Assembly: GCA_014607495.2 (NCBI GenBank)
Contig: CP053165.1
Span: 2,660,906 to 2,724,905, forward strand
Source: Carposina sasakii
Taxonomy: Eukaryota; Arthropoda; Insecta; Lepidoptera; Carposinidae
Reading direction: 5' to 3'
DNA: 64,000 nucleotides
Shown here: piece by piece, positions 45,801 through 56,950 of the stretch
Layout: each line of letters starts with the position of its first letter
How positions within the stretch are numbered: the stretch's first letter is position 1
Translations under genes and position numbers: made by a program
Notes under the pieces: generated by a model
The model's input: only the letters and a program-made list of their open reading frames with translations
Database searches by the model: none
What the model was told of the DNA's origin: nothing

Positions 45801-48800
45801 TGCATTAATTTCAAAAGGTCCCTGAAAAATATAATAAATAGTGGACGCCCGCGACTCCGTCCGCGTGGACTACAGAAAAAATAAAAAGTAGCCTATATGT
45901 TAAGTGTAAAAAGTAGCCTATATGTATATCGCGGTTGTCGTAAAAAATTAATTCACGTTTGTCCCCTTCCCGTGGGAATTTCGGGAAATCCGTTCCCAGT
46001 GCTTCCTCGGGGTCCCAAATAAACATATATGCTCAACTTCAGATTCACATGTTTAACCGTTTTCGTAAAAAATAAATAATTTCCCGTTGGTCTCCTTCCC
46101 GTGGGAATTTCGGGAAATCCGTTCTAGTGTTTCCTCGCAGTCCCTAATGAACATATATGCCCAATTTCAGCTTCATATGTATAGCGGTTTTCATAAAAAC
46201 TATGAATTCCCGTTTGTCCCCTTCCCGTGGGAATTTCGGGAAATCCGTTTTTAGTCCTCCCTCGCTGTCCCCAATGAACATATATGCCCGATTTCAGCTT
46301 CATATGTATAGCGGTTTTCGTAAAAACTATGAATTCCCGTTTGTCCCCTTCCCGTGGGAATTTCGGGAAATCCGTTTTTAGTCCTCCCTCGCTGTCCCCA
46401 ATGAACATATATGCCCGATTTCAGCTTCATATGTATAGCGGTTTTCGTAAAAAATATAGAATTCCCGTTGGTCGCCTTCCCGTGGGAATATCGGGAAATT
46501 CTTATAGCCTATGTTCATCCAGGTCCAATAAGGATTCTAACGGTGAAAGAATTTTTGAAATCGGTCCAGTAGTTTTTGAGCCTATTCATTACAACCAAAC
46601 AAACAAAGTTTTCCTCTTTATAATATTAGTGTAGATAAATATTCACACACTTCACAACACGTTACGTCATCTGTTCACGACTACGTTAGGGTCATTTTCA
46701 AAATAATTGCTCATTTCAGAAAAAAATCTTGTCCATCATCTTTCCTTAATTTCTACAAAAAAAACTGTAATGGCAATATTAATAAAATACTGAACATTAC
46801 AAAGAAGCCTTTCTTTATATGTATTATAATGTCATTGTTGGTAGTTGATACTTCATTTTTTATATATTGCGAAATTTTTAAAGCATGTTTCTGGTCTTCC
46901 TACAAAAAAACGTGTGTCCAACTTCCAGCACTGATATTTTAAACTTGAAAAAACATTAAAAGTATTTATTTATTATCAAACAAAATTGGCTATCCTCTCT
47001 AATAACACTGTAAAATGTGTGTAGAATCCTTGAAAATTCATTTGACACATTAATTTTAGTTATAAATAAAAAAATAAAACTGGTCTCAAAATTACTTCAT
47101 CGATGTTATTTCATTTATGTAACGCATTATTTAGTCGCGAAAAAGGTATTTTGTTAAACTTTAATACTGGCAACATTTGCTGTCACTGTCCGAACCTCAG
47201 GCGACCAATCACAGGGCAGCAGCCATTTTGTTCTCGGCAAAAAAGTTGGGTGTATGGTGTGCGTCGATAAAAAACATTTATCTGGTTTCTTTTTGGTAAA
47301 TTGGAAAAAATACGCAAGGTAAGTAAATTTAAACTATTTTTAATTGTCAGGAAACTATTATGATAGTGCTATTCTGTCGCTAATTAGCTGCAACGATCGA
47401 GTGAATTATGTTCTGTGATTTGAGGTTAGTTTGTAGAAAAACATGCTTACTTGTTCCTTTATGTCACACTTATGTAACATTTTTTTATGTTACGTTACAT
47501 AAAATTGGATTAATTAAGACGTGTCCACAGCATGATTTTAAAATATTATATAAATTATAATTAAACCAATAGTAAATAAACATGTTTTTCTATGGTCGTA
47601 TTCAGTGTTTTGAGTGATGCTTGGATAACTTAAAATCCTCAAATTGGCCCTATAATAGCTGACTGTAATTTACTAATCATTTTATACCTTCGTTTTGGTT
47701 TATACTGTACAAGTTGCGCGATCGAGTGTATATTGCGATCTGCAGCTTTGAGTTATTAGTGTAATATATTTATTTAATATAACCCAAGTATTTTCGTCTA
47801 GCATTAACAGGCTCTGACTTATTCTAGCATGACAAGTTTGATACTATTCTCAATGTTAAAATACTTGTATACAATGTGATTTGTTAATGTGATGCAAAAT
47901 TTAATTTTCACGTTAAATTTTACGACGACGTATGCTTCAAAAAATAGACTGCTTTTATCGTTAAATATGATTTTTTTAATTATTATTTTCTGAGTAGTTA
48001 TTACATTGTATTTTTTATTATTTACAGAAAAATATGCCTTGTCTGCGGCAGAGAGGCAAAAAAAAACGGTACCGAGAACGACTAAATTGAATAATCCTCA
48101 AAAATGGAAAGCACTACAGGAAAAAAATTTAGAGAAAGAGCTAAAAAATTCTATAAAAAAATTGGGGAGCTATCGGATCGAGAGAAAGAAAGCAGGCGAA
48201 AATATTGGAGGACTTTAAAACAAAAATCAGACTATAAAACAAGAAGTTATAGAAAAGGGTAAAACTCGAAAAGAATACCAAAGAATATATCAGAAAAGAT
48301 ATAGAACATTAACCAAAGAAAATAAAAATATGAAGAAAAAAATTGAATTATTAATCAAAGAGAATAAAGCTTTAAAGAAAAAAATATATAGATACAAAAT
48401 TTTGCAAAACACAAAAGAACGAAGAAGAAAAAGAAAATATGTTTAGCAGAGAGTCATTTTATACTGTGTCAAGCCCAATATCAAAAAACCAACTCATTTG
48501 TTGCTAATTTAAAACACTACTGAAAGAAGAAAAAAGAAATTATTAAAAAGGAGTTATTTGAAAAGAATGTGTTAATAGAATCCTTAAAAATACAATATAA
48601 TGCAGCAGGAAGTAATGAAAAAGAGAAATGTATTAAAAGAAATTGTAAGTAACGACATCGTAAAAGGGTAAAAATGAAAAGTAAATTACAGTCTGCTATT
48701 GGGATAAATACCCAATCAGACGTAATGCAAAAAAGTTAATATTAAACGAAAATAACCTAGCAAATAAAATTTATACTTTTTTTAAACCAAGATGATGTCA

Positions 48801-51800
48801 GTCGAGCTACTGCAGCTAAGAAAGAAACTAAAACAAAAAAATAAAGTTAAAATGCAAAGACGATATTTGCTAGATTCGATGGTAAAATTTACGGTTTAAA
48901 ATTTGTAAAGGAGACTGGAATTCCAATTTCATACGCCACATTCAGACGTTTCAGCCATTTTACGTATTGATCCCAAATTTATCAAATCGAAATACTTGTC
49001 TTTGCAAAAGACACAGTAATATAGATTTCAAGTTTACATCCCTAAAAACACTAAAAAATTTTAAGGACGGTGATACTTTGGGACACCGTTATAAAGTCTA
49101 CAGTGTGTGATTTATACTCCCAAAGTGCATGTATTCAACATGTGATATTTGCAAAAAACAATCAATCAGATATGACTTACTGAATATAAATTGAATGAAA
49201 AAGTGTCATGGCTAGAGTGGACGGTCAAAACCATAGAATATGAAAAGAACAATGAAAAAAAATCAACCAAAAAAAACAATTAAAAAATAATATCAGGTAT
49301 GTTAGAATCTCTATTATCAAATTTTGACACGGAATTAAGAGGCTTTAAAATTCATATTTACAACATTTCACATCAATACAAAATTTATAAATCATTGAAG
49401 GAGAATTTACAAAGAAATGAAATTATGCTACATTGTGACTTCTCAGAAAATTATAATTGCAAATTTCATAATGAAATACAAGCAGTACATTTGGAGCATC
49501 ACATTCACAAATCACCTTGCACACAAAGCATTATATATAATGATGAAACTGATCCCGAATCATTTTGTACATTTTCCAACTGCAACAAACACACACCGGA
49601 ATCGATCTGGGCTCACATTGGAGCCCTGAATGCGTGACATTAAACATAGATTTCCTTTGAAAGAACACTATACATTTCTTCTCAGATGGTCCGTCAAGTC
49701 AATACAGGCAAAAGAAGAACTTTGCCCTTCTTACCAAAATGATAGAATCTTATGGTTTTATTTTTGCAACCTGGAATTTTTTTGAAGCGGCCCATGGGAA
49801 GGGTGCAGCGGATGGGGTTTGGGGGAGTAGTAAAAAGATTGTAGATAAACAAATATCATACGGACATGATATACCTGATGCTGAAACTGCGATTCAATTA
49901 CTTGAACACAATACTGCTACCACTGTAAAATATTTTTCTTATTGATCAGGAGGACATATTGAGAATAGAAAATCAAATTGAGGTTGTAATTTGTGGCCGT
50001 TCCAAATACGCAAAAAATACACCAAGTAATACCAAACGAAGATAATATAATTCAATATCGAATTTTAAAGCTGCTTTTGTTTAAAGCCCAATATTTGCCA
50101 AGTTATGCCATAAAAAGTCACAAATTAATTACTGATCATGTTTAAACGTTCAGAGCAAAACGACTTGTTATAGAATCTACATCTGAAAGTGATCTGAGCA
50201 AGAAGACTAGAGATGTTAGTAACCAATAAAGTTTTACCTAATTCTGATGATGTCGAACCTATAGGAGAAACTAATCATTATCATGTCAGTAATGCATCTA
50301 CTTCAAATGTTACTATTTTATCTGATATTAAAGTAAATTTTAAACCTAAGGATCTAGCAAAGATGGTTAAAAAGCCCATCAAAATATTATAATGTTTTCT
50401 ACGGTTGATTTGAAGAGAAATTTCTGGGATCTTTTTAGTAGCGATAGTGAATAATATGTATAGTTATATAAGGTCTACCTATTCATACACGAAATATTTT
50501 AAGGGTATCATCTAACGGTTTTTAACTGTTAGACGGTTATAACGAAGCCATTTCAAAAGTTTTTTTTCTAATTTTATTAAATATATTTACATTAAAATTA
50601 AAATTACTTGAGCTACAAAATAAATACTGGTTTCTTATTTTTTGACCTTTAACATTCAAACGTTTATTTATTTACTTTCATTTTAAGGGGTTTTCATTAA
50701 AGGTTTTATGCAAAATATATAAAAAAAATTGAATTATAATAATTTCGTAAAAAAGAAAACACTTAAAATATTTTTTTTTGTTGTTTTTGTATCTTTAGAT
50801 ACGACTTAAGAAGCTACTGTTAAAATATTTCATGTATGAATAGGCAGACATTATATATAAATATTAGGAAGTTAATCGTGCAGTATTATCATGACGATAG
50901 AGAGAATGTTCAAAGTTTCGCAATTTTAATATTATATTTTTATTTTCGATTTATGATTAACTGAGTAACCATAACCTTCAAAGTAAACATAACCCTGACG
51001 GTTTTTTTATTGTCATTATTTTGTATGTTCATGTTTTGTTCACTAATTACAGTACAGCCGCGGGGTCTACGCTAAGCTAGCTATTCATGTGAGTGACTTA
51101 AAGAAATGTAGGAGCGCGACGGAGTTACGCCGATATAAACCTAACCTGTGTCTATGTGCACACTCACACAAATGCAAAGCTCGGCTTAAACCTCACGAAC
51201 TGTACATAATAATGTACGGTGTACGTGTTTGATTAATTATTACAATATTAAATACTAAAAAACTGTTTTATTTACCACTGTGAATGCAGCCCTTGTTTTC
51301 TTTTTATGTACTTTTATGTTATTGTGACATAAAAGTAACATTTCTGAAATGAGCAATTATTTTGAAAATGACCCAATAGTCCCACGTCCCACACTAAGAT
51401 CCCTGAAGTCTTGTGGGTAAAACGAATGAATGGATTTTTATGAAACTTAACAATAATCCAGCTTATATATCAGAATAACACATAGCTACTTTTTATCCCG
51501 GGAAAATAATTTTATCCCGGATAATTTCAACATTTTGTTTTTTCTGCAGTCCACGCGGACGAAGTCGCGGGCGTCCACTAGTATTTTTATACATACAACA
51601 TTATCATCTTCCTGTCCTTTAGCGTTTGTTTATACGCTGATTGCCTGACGCCAACCCTCTTCGGGCAATTGACAATTTGTAATTTTTTTTAAATATTAAA
51701 ACTTATTTGTATACTCACAAAATTTTCGGCAGTAAACAAGGATTCCACAAAACATACGTAATAACAATAAATACAGATAGCAAAACAATAGCATATTTTA

Positions 51801-51808
51801 AGCAGCAT
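42888..51808 (-). CDS. Secreted four-cysteine protein, paralogue B (ML/DUF1091-like)
   Basis: Exons: 51808-51719 (30 codons, signal peptide MLLKICYCFAICIYCYYVC), 45821-45666 (52), 44003-43854 (50) and 43055-42888 (55 codons and TAG). All phases are 0; total 187 residues. Motifs parallel paralogue A: GPFEINALNYRHCRGPKLR, HPCEHFAF, KTCDIKKG, FFGESFFYGDFQFKTT, IVCIQG. Codon 1 of exon 3 is TTG and the donor of exon 3 is AAG|GTATTA; both are acceptable. Intron 1 is nearly 5.9 kb because a 4.7-kb transposon, a tandem-repeat element and a split SINE have landed in it; intron 2 carries a LINE fragment and a MITE. The coding exons have no stop or frameshift. The 3' flank is cut short by the TTAA transposon 84 bases after the stop. 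Confidence 0.75.
43080..43853. other. Intron 3 of paralogue B
   Basis: Contains a part of the small gagttatgttttacgagtgtatgtat repeat (about 43125-43155) and a GC-richer segment at 43440-43540 (gcgtgcgtacgcgcgacgag) of unknown nature. No exon is seen on the plus strand. Confidence 0.4.
44065..44282 (+). repeat. Dispersed repeat (ctagtggacgcccgcg family)
   Basis: Starts ctactaatattataaatgcg, has three atgg units, aacaccctggattaac-type text and ends gtcgcgggcgtccactagtt. Almost the same as the left edge of the window (1-175, inverted). Confidence 0.8.
44305..44411. mobile_element. Internally deleted MITE (family 1)
   Basis: Both ends (cagggtgtaatagaaagggt and cccttttgttacaccttg) are kept with TA flanks, but only 107 bp remain compared with 260 in the full copies. 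Confidence 0.75.
44670..45515 (+). mobile_element. CR1/Jockey-type LINE, 5'-truncated, with 3' end
   Basis: An open frame ending with TAA at 45117-45119 encodes the C-terminus of a reverse-transcriptase protein. It reads DKLDRLLNVCIRYVFGLRK, then SGFREQLKWLNIRNRRN, and TATAVRLWNDLPVSIRES, the classical post-RT tail of CR1/Jockey elements. After a poly-A tract (45380-45402) come the ttagctggtagagaatgcct block, acaataaagaa, and tandem atct units (45487-45507) as 3' terminus. About 150 codons remain intact. It is in intron 2 of paralogue B, opposite to the gene's strand. Confidence 0.85.
45838..46635 (+). repeat. Dispersed repeat with five 127-bp tandem units
   Basis: The outer parts are the ctagtggacgcccgcg family: gtggacgcccgcgactccgt at the left and ccaaacaaacaaagttttcc near the right. 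Between them the block cccgtgggaatttcgggaaa recurs at 45968, 46098, 46224, 46351 and 46479, i.e. five units of 126-130 bp. The frames open across the units are a by-product of the repetition. Confidence 0.85.
46636..46688 (-). mobile_element. SINE family 2, left fragment
   Basis: Matches attcacacactacacaacac of the SINE at 17095-17345. The related right part (gtcccacactaagatccct) resumes at 51375-51420 on the other side of the 4.7-kb transposon, so the SINE was the insertion target. Confidence 0.6.
48030..50460 (+). pseudogene. Decayed transposase of the 4.7-kb transposon
   Basis: The N-terminal part (about 48030-48445) is very basic and coiled-coil-like (AAERQKK, KEYQRIYQKRYRTLTKENK). The catalytic part shows LHCDFSENYNCKFHNEIQAV (about 49430), PESIWAHIGALNA (about 49600), SDGPSSQYRQKKNFALLTK (about 49684) and ATWNFFEAAHGKGAADGVWG (about 49766). 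This CDFSEN...SDG...HGKG.ADG series occurs in a group of uncharacterised insect transposon proteins; the Asp residues could be catalytic. Many stops and frameshifts separate the pieces. No symbol or superfamily can be given. Confidence 0.7.
50473..50848. mobile_element. Nested 376-bp MITE inside the 4.7-kb transposon
   Basis: Left end gtctacctattcatacacga and right end tcatgtatgaataggcagac are inverted over about 30 bases with two mismatches. It lies after the last transposase remains. No clear target duplication. Confidence 0.7.
51375..51600 (+). repeat. SINE family 2 right fragment and dispersed repeat
   Basis: 51375-51420 carries cccacactaagatccctgaa of SINE family 2; 51425-51585 is the 3' part of the ctagtggacgcccgcg family (tttttatcccgggaaaataa ... 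gcgggcgtccactagta). Confidence 0.6.
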
Positions 51809-52140
51809 CGAAAATTTTATTCTGTATGTATAGTAAAAGTAAGTACGTATGTATAGTAACTAAATGTATGGGTGTCTATTATGTCCCAGTATTTTAGATA
51901 GGTATTAAGATTGGGTAATCAGATTATTTATATGTTTTGTTTGTGATGTCATTATAATATGTAGATACTTACATTTTATTATGGTAGACATTTAAAATAA
52001 TTTAGCCAAATAATAAGTAAATAGAATCATCATAAACTAATTTAAAATAGATTTATTGGGATTTAGACATTAAATAAAATAAAACATTAATGTCCCAAAA
52101 ATATCGCTATACCCAAAAGCCGGCAATTTTTAAAATCATC
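51809..52140. other. 5' flank of paralogue B, nothing recognised
   Basis: AT-rich sequence upstream of the B start codon; it must contain its promoter but no element can be named. Confidence 0.4.
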
Positions 52141-52159
52141 ATCAGTGCAGCCGTTTGGG

Positions 52160-52690
52160 GCCGATTGTTCTAATCTTTGCTGTCTTTATTAAAAAATTTC
52201 TCACTGGTCATGGTAATTTTAGGAGTAAATTATACACCTTTAAATTAGTCCCAACACCTTACTGTGACCGTTCATCCGCTAGCAATTGTCCCGTAGAATA
52301 AACATCCCATCACATCCTTTGGGAATGTAAACTCTGGTCTAATGCTCGTAATCTTATGTTAAATTCAATTAAATCTGTATCCAGACCAATCTATTATCAT
52401 GACCTTATCTAAGCACAATTTTCTCGTGCCTTCAAAGAATTTAGTATTTTTTTGTATGTTCTAATTGTAATAATTTTGTCAGTCAGCCCTTAATTTAATA
52501 TTAAATGTACCTATGTTCATACTTCACATTCTGTTTTGTCTATTAGTTTTAATACTTTGTAGTCGCTTGTTAGGTCCCCGGGATTTTCTATGCTTTGTTA
52601 TGCATTTTTCTGGTCGCCTCTGTTGATCCTGGCTTACAGGAGTTGCAAAGGCGGGAATGAGTGGTGGGCTAATCCCGGTTGTCTTTCTCT
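52160..52690 (+). mobile_element. LINE ORF2 C-terminal relic (R1/Jockey-like)
   Basis: Frames read FLTGHGNF and TPYCDRSSASNCPVE, then TSHHILWECKLWSNARNL, the Cys/His pattern (C...C...H....C) found after the RNase-H/RT part of R1- and I-like LINEs. Further text to about 52690 looks like its 3' region. Broken by stops. Confidence 0.65.
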
Positions 52691-52692
52691 AA

Positions 52693-52911
52693 TGGCTCGA
52701 GCACACCGGATGCGTGTGCGTGCACGTAAGCGTAGACGTATACGTACCTCTGAGTTGTAATGTATGGAACTGTATAGGCACGGGCAGACCGGATGCGTAT
52801 GCGTAGACGTAAGCATAGACGTCAAGCGGTGACAGTTCTATACATTAAACTCAGAGGTACGTGTACGTCTACGCTTACGTGCACGCATACGCATCCGGTG
52901 TGCTTGAGCCT
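52693..52911. mobile_element. Foldback MITE (ggctcgagc family), 219 bp
   Basis: Ends tggctcgagcacaccggatg and ccggtgtgcttgagcct with TAA on each side (52690-52692, 52912-52914). Built from the acgtaagcgtagacgta words. Inserted in the LINE remains. Confidence 0.88.
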
Positions 52912-53154
52912 TAAAACAAGAACAAGGTAGAGAGAGCATCAATTTTATCCTTCATGTAGGTTATCTGACTATTGGAAAACTCGGCCCTTAGTCAGATAGT
53001 CAGTTCAGATATTTACTTGACCTTATTCATGAATATGAATTTTGCGTTACCGACATTCGTGTGGTTACACAGAACCGATTGTGTAAATAAACATTAGCCC
53101 ACATATACAGACTATGTAATCCCAAAATGGCGTAGCTAGATCTATAGTAGCAGG

Positions 53155-53340
53155 ATCATATAGGAGATTTTACACCCATGCTCAGTTTAGCGGGGCAACA
53201 GAAAAGATCAGTAAGAAGTTGTTAGTTCATCGCCTGAGAGAATTCCACTAAATTCCTTACCTAGTTGACTTATGACATGCTCTCATGGAAAGAGATGAAG
53301 CCAATGTATTCTTCTGGAGTCACGCATCATCATGTCACAT
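53155..53340. repeat. Dispersed repeat (gcggggccagatg family)
   Basis: Contains gtttagcggggcaacagaaa, ttcatcgcctgagagaattc and ggaaagagatgaagccaatg, parallel to 12985-13130. Confidence 0.55.
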
Positions 53341-54567
53341 ATAGGAAAACTCATGTTATTTTTATTTAGTATAGCGGGGTAGACTAAGGGGGGTAGATGA
53401 AAATGATCAGTGACACTTGTTACGCTTGGGAAAAACTGAACTAACTCACATTCCATTTATTAAAAAAATTCAAATTCAAATTCATATTCAAAATCATTTA
53501 TTCGACATGAAAGCATTAACAACTTGTTTGTCGATTGTCTAATTATATGTTACTTTCTATGTTCGCACCCCAACCGCTACCAAACAAAAAGGAGGTGAAT
53601 TTAAACAACCCAAAAATAAAATAAATCGCAAAGCTTTTGCTTTGGCAACGGTCACCACCCCAAGGTGCGATTTATTACGGTCTGTCAGGCATAAGTTAGC
53701 GATTCGGGGCTTAATAGCCACCAACGTGGAGCTAATAAGAGTTAAGGTCGCCTAAAGACGAAATCCAGGAGAGCTGCTACACAGTTCTCCTTTATGGCAA
53801 AACCAACATTAGGTCTGACACACCGCATGATTCTACTATTACTGTTACACTATCTCAGTGAAGTGTCACTGCTTGGAAGAAGAAATAGCAAGAAAACTCC
53901 CAGCGACACAGTCAAAACTAAGTAACATATTAACAAAATAATCTTACATTGGATTAGATATCAGATAGTAACACTTAACTCATTTAGTTAATTATCATAA
54001 TTTAATTCAAATTATCATAACTTAATTCAATTATCATAACACAATTAATTTAAATTCATATAAATTACATACCCACTTACACAAAGTAAGTACAGGTCCA
54101 TGTCAAATTTAAACTGTATAAATAAAAATAAAAATCTGTACACAGAGTACAAGTCAATGTCAAATAAGTATCTACTAAACTAAACTATAAAATATAAAAA
54201 AATATATATTTATGTACAATAGTACAAGTCGACGGTAAAATGTGAATAGAAGAGCTAACGTGTCATTCAGAACTTAAATATATAATACCTAAATAAAAAC
54301 AATCATTATGAAAAGAAATATAATAAAATGTCAGTTACTTTAAAGGCTTAAGTATATATATTACAATCTATGAAAATACTGTCCATATATCGGTCGAATC
54401 AAATAGCGGTTAGACATGATCACATCATCACACGTGCGCAAAATCAAGTCATAGATTAAGCAAATTACGAACACGAACTTCGAGAAAAGATTTCTACTGT
54501 TCTAAGCCCCTCGTGGCCAGTAATCATGGGCTAAGTTCGTTTTCTAGTCAATTATTCTGGCTGAGAC
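53341..54567. other. Intergenic and 3' flank of paralogue C
   Basis: 53480-53950 holds ttcaaattcatattcaaaat, typical of a LINE 3' end region in moths, and gtgaatttaaacaacccaaa; the rest is AT-rich. No gene is supported. Confidence 0.35.
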
Positions 54568-56950
54568 TCAATTTTTTGGCGAAAACTTATTAACTACATA
54601 AACACACATAATATTGCTGTTCTTCGAGTTCGCCAACGCTTTTAGCGGCAGATCGCCGTAGAAGAACGATTCACCGAAGAATTTTTTCGCCATGTCGCTT
54701 AGGTCGATCTTGATTGAATATATCCCCTGAAAAGCAAACTTTACTAAGTATTTCAGCTAATATGATATTTAAATGTGCTTGATTTTTTCATCATCATCAT
54801 CAGCCTATTGCAGCCCACTGCTGGACGTAGGCCTACCCTAGGGCACGCCAAAAGACTGCCATGGGGGTATTTGCCCATAGTCACCACGCTGGGCAGGCGG
54901 GTTGGTGACCGCAGTTTGTATTTTTAGACTATGTTGTCAACACGGGAGGCGCTACTGCCCACTTCCCGGAAACCCTTAATCGCCTCGTACGACACCCACG
55001 GGCAGACATGGGGTGGTACGAATTCTACTCTGCCGGCACGCGGTCAAGGCTTGATTTCTTACATATGTCCATACTGTCGTGTTCCCATCTAACCTCGGTA
55101 TGCTAAACGTGACTGTAGGAACTCGTTCGTGATCCTACAGTTCTGGCTACCCCATTTTTAGAAATACAGTGCGTATACAGGGTGTAAAAAGACAACGATG
55201 TTTTTTCAATACCTCGTATTCTTTGTAAGGTTACGATCATTTTCTTCTATGGAACCAACCCTGGGAAACGACAAAAAAAATATGAAAAAATATTGTCATT
55301 TTATTGCAAGCAATGTATTCGTTTGATGCTAAAAGTACAAATGTACCTACAAAACTAACATTTTAACATTTTGACATGGTATCTTTGAAAAAAATGTTTG
55401 TTAATCGATTTTAGATGGATTTATGTAAAAAAAATGATAATATAAATGTAACTTTAGACCTAAATATCTTGGAAACCCGTGGTTTCCCAGGGGTGCTTCC
55501 ATAGAAAAACGTGATCGTGATGTTACAAAGAATATGAGTTATTAAAAGAACAAAGTTGTCTTTTTACACCCAGTATACTACATGTATACTATATTTAATT
55601 AATGTTATTTTAGTCTCAAACCTTGTTCATGACACAATTTTTGTCAACACCGAACTTCTTGAACAGTATGTCTTCAAAAGCGAAATGTTTGCACGGATTT
55701 ATGATCTTATGTTTCCACAGGATGGTCTTGTAGTTATTCTTTGCTGAGAATACTGTAATTCGGAGCTGTAAAAAATATTTACATATATTAGCCGCGTGGT
55801 GCCGGCAGAATAGAGTTTGTACCACCCCTGCCTGCCCGTGGGTATCGTAGGAGGCAGTTAAGGGTTTCCGGGAGGTGGGCAGCGCCTCCCGTACTGACAA
55901 CATAGTCCGAAAATCACACTGCGGTCACCAATCCGCCTGCCCAGCGTGGTGACTATGGGCAAAACCCCCCTGTGGCAGTAGCCTTGTGGCGTGCCCTGGG
56001 GTAGGCCTACGTCCAGCAGTGGACTGTAACAGGCCGAAGAAGAAGAAGATATTACAAACACATTAACCCAGTCCCACAGTAAGATTTCTAATGTTTTGTG
56101 TCATGTCAGACTACACAACTCCTAGATAATGAAGTCAATCAAGCCCTATCCACGAATCAGAAACAAACATCTATATTTATATATATCTTACCTCATGAAG
56201 GAGAGTTCTTTCAAATATGGATATATTAAATAGCCCCATATCTGTATTATTTTCGCGAACCAAAAACAGAGTCATGTTCCCAGAGTCCCTCAACTTGGGG
56301 CCGTGGCAGGTCTGGTAGTTGACCCAATGGAGGTTGTAAGGTCCCTGAGAGAAACATAGAATTTATGTCAGTACATACTGTGCCGATGGCCGTTGACACC
56401 GAAAAATTCTAGAGTCGCGAAGAGCAGCGTGGGTAAGATGGTCGGACGACCTAGTCAGGACCGCGGATATCTGCCGGATACAGGCCACTACCAACAGGGG
56501 GGCAATTCTTGAAAATTTTTATGATACTTTAATACACCAGCGGTAAGTAAATATTGCTTTGCACTGTGTTTCGTTAACGGTTCGTTAGTGGTTGCGTTTT
56601 GGCTAAAAAAAAATTGGGAAATTGCCCCCCAGGTCGCAGTTGACGTTGTTGGGCAGGTCTATATTCGACAGTGGACTTGATAGCAGGAAATACGATAATG
56701 ACCTACTGTGCAAAAAGATGGTAACAAAAATGATAGAAAATTCATTAGATTTTGATCTCTAGTACTTACTTATACCTATAGTATAGTAGTTGGACGTAAT
56801 TACGTAATTATTGACATGGCAGTTAGAGGCTATCGTTTAAAAATAAAATGATTTTAGAATACTTACAAATTCATTACTATCTCTACTCATCATTATGACA
56901 TGGTGTAAGTTTATGTAAAAAATAAATAAATACTGTATTTTAAAAAACAT
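54568..56950 (-). CDS. Secreted four-cysteine protein, paralogue C (ML/DUF1091-like)
   Basis: Exons: 56950-56867 (28 codons, signal peptide MFFKIQYLFIFYINLHHVIM), 56344-56192 (51), 55765-55622 (48) and 54726-54568 (52 codons and TGA). All phases 0; total 179 residues. Motifs: GPYNLHWVNYQTCHGPKLR, NPCKHFAF, KNCVMNKG, KKFFGESFFYGDLPLK, IMCVYV. It has the same four cysteines as A and B. The codon use in exons 3 and 4 is richer in G/C at third positions than in A and B, which may mean an older or differently expressed copy. All three introns contain LINE tails or MITEs. The start ATG was chosen because it gives a hydrophobic leader directly before the GTAAGT donor. Confidence 0.75.
54785..55065 (-). 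mobile_element. RTE-type LINE 3' tail
   Basis: Reverse complement of the 820-1018 type: catcatcatcagcctattgc, cactgctggacgtaggcc, gggcacgcc. It continues with cgtacgacacccacgggcag. In intron 3 of paralogue C. Confidence 0.8.
55178..55573. mobile_element. 396-bp MITE, TA target duplication (family 3)
   Basis: Termini cagggtgtaaaaagacaacg and gttgtctttttacacccag, TA flanks. A second copy is at 60665-61033. It ends 49 bases from exon 3 of paralogue C. Confidence 0.88.
55795..56048 (+). mobile_element. RTE-type LINE 3' tail
   Basis: Contains ggtgggcagcgcctcccgta, gtgccctggggtaggcctac and gtccagcagtggactgtaac. In intron 2 of paralogue C and inverted relative to the tail at 54785-55065. Confidence 0.8.
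56050..56190 (-). mobile_element. SINE family 2, degraded copy
   Basis: Shares cacattaacccagtcccaca and aatcagaaacaaacatctat with 17095-17345; the tRNA-like head is missing. Confidence 0.5.
56415..56700 (+). mobile_element. RTE ORF2 C-terminal relic with an insertion
   Basis: Reads VRWSDDLVRTADICRIQATT before an insert (about 56495-56625), then resumes with ggtcgcagttgacgttgttg and gggcaggtctatattcgaca. In intron 1 of paralogue C. Confidence 0.6.

Larger units (their letters stand above)
46689..51374 (+). mobile_element. 4.7-kb DNA transposon with perfect 34-bp terminal inverted repeats
   Basis: The left end GGGTCATTTTCAAAATAATT continues to 46722 and is matched base for base by the complement at 51341-51374. 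Length 4,686 bp. Decayed coding remains lie on the plus strand. It has split a SINE and sits in intron 1 of paralogue B. A clear target duplication is not visible (flanks ctacgtta and aatagtcc). The superfamily is not certain. Confidence 0.88.

Noticed and set aside
45960..46505. CRISPR-like array
   Set aside because: Units are 127 bp and similar throughout, with no short repeat/unique spacer structure, and the context is an insect genome.
46124..46634. Overlapping open frames of 70-116 codons on both strands
   Set aside because: They run through the 127-bp tandem units; a repeat whose period is not a multiple of 3 but is free of stops gives long frames by chance.
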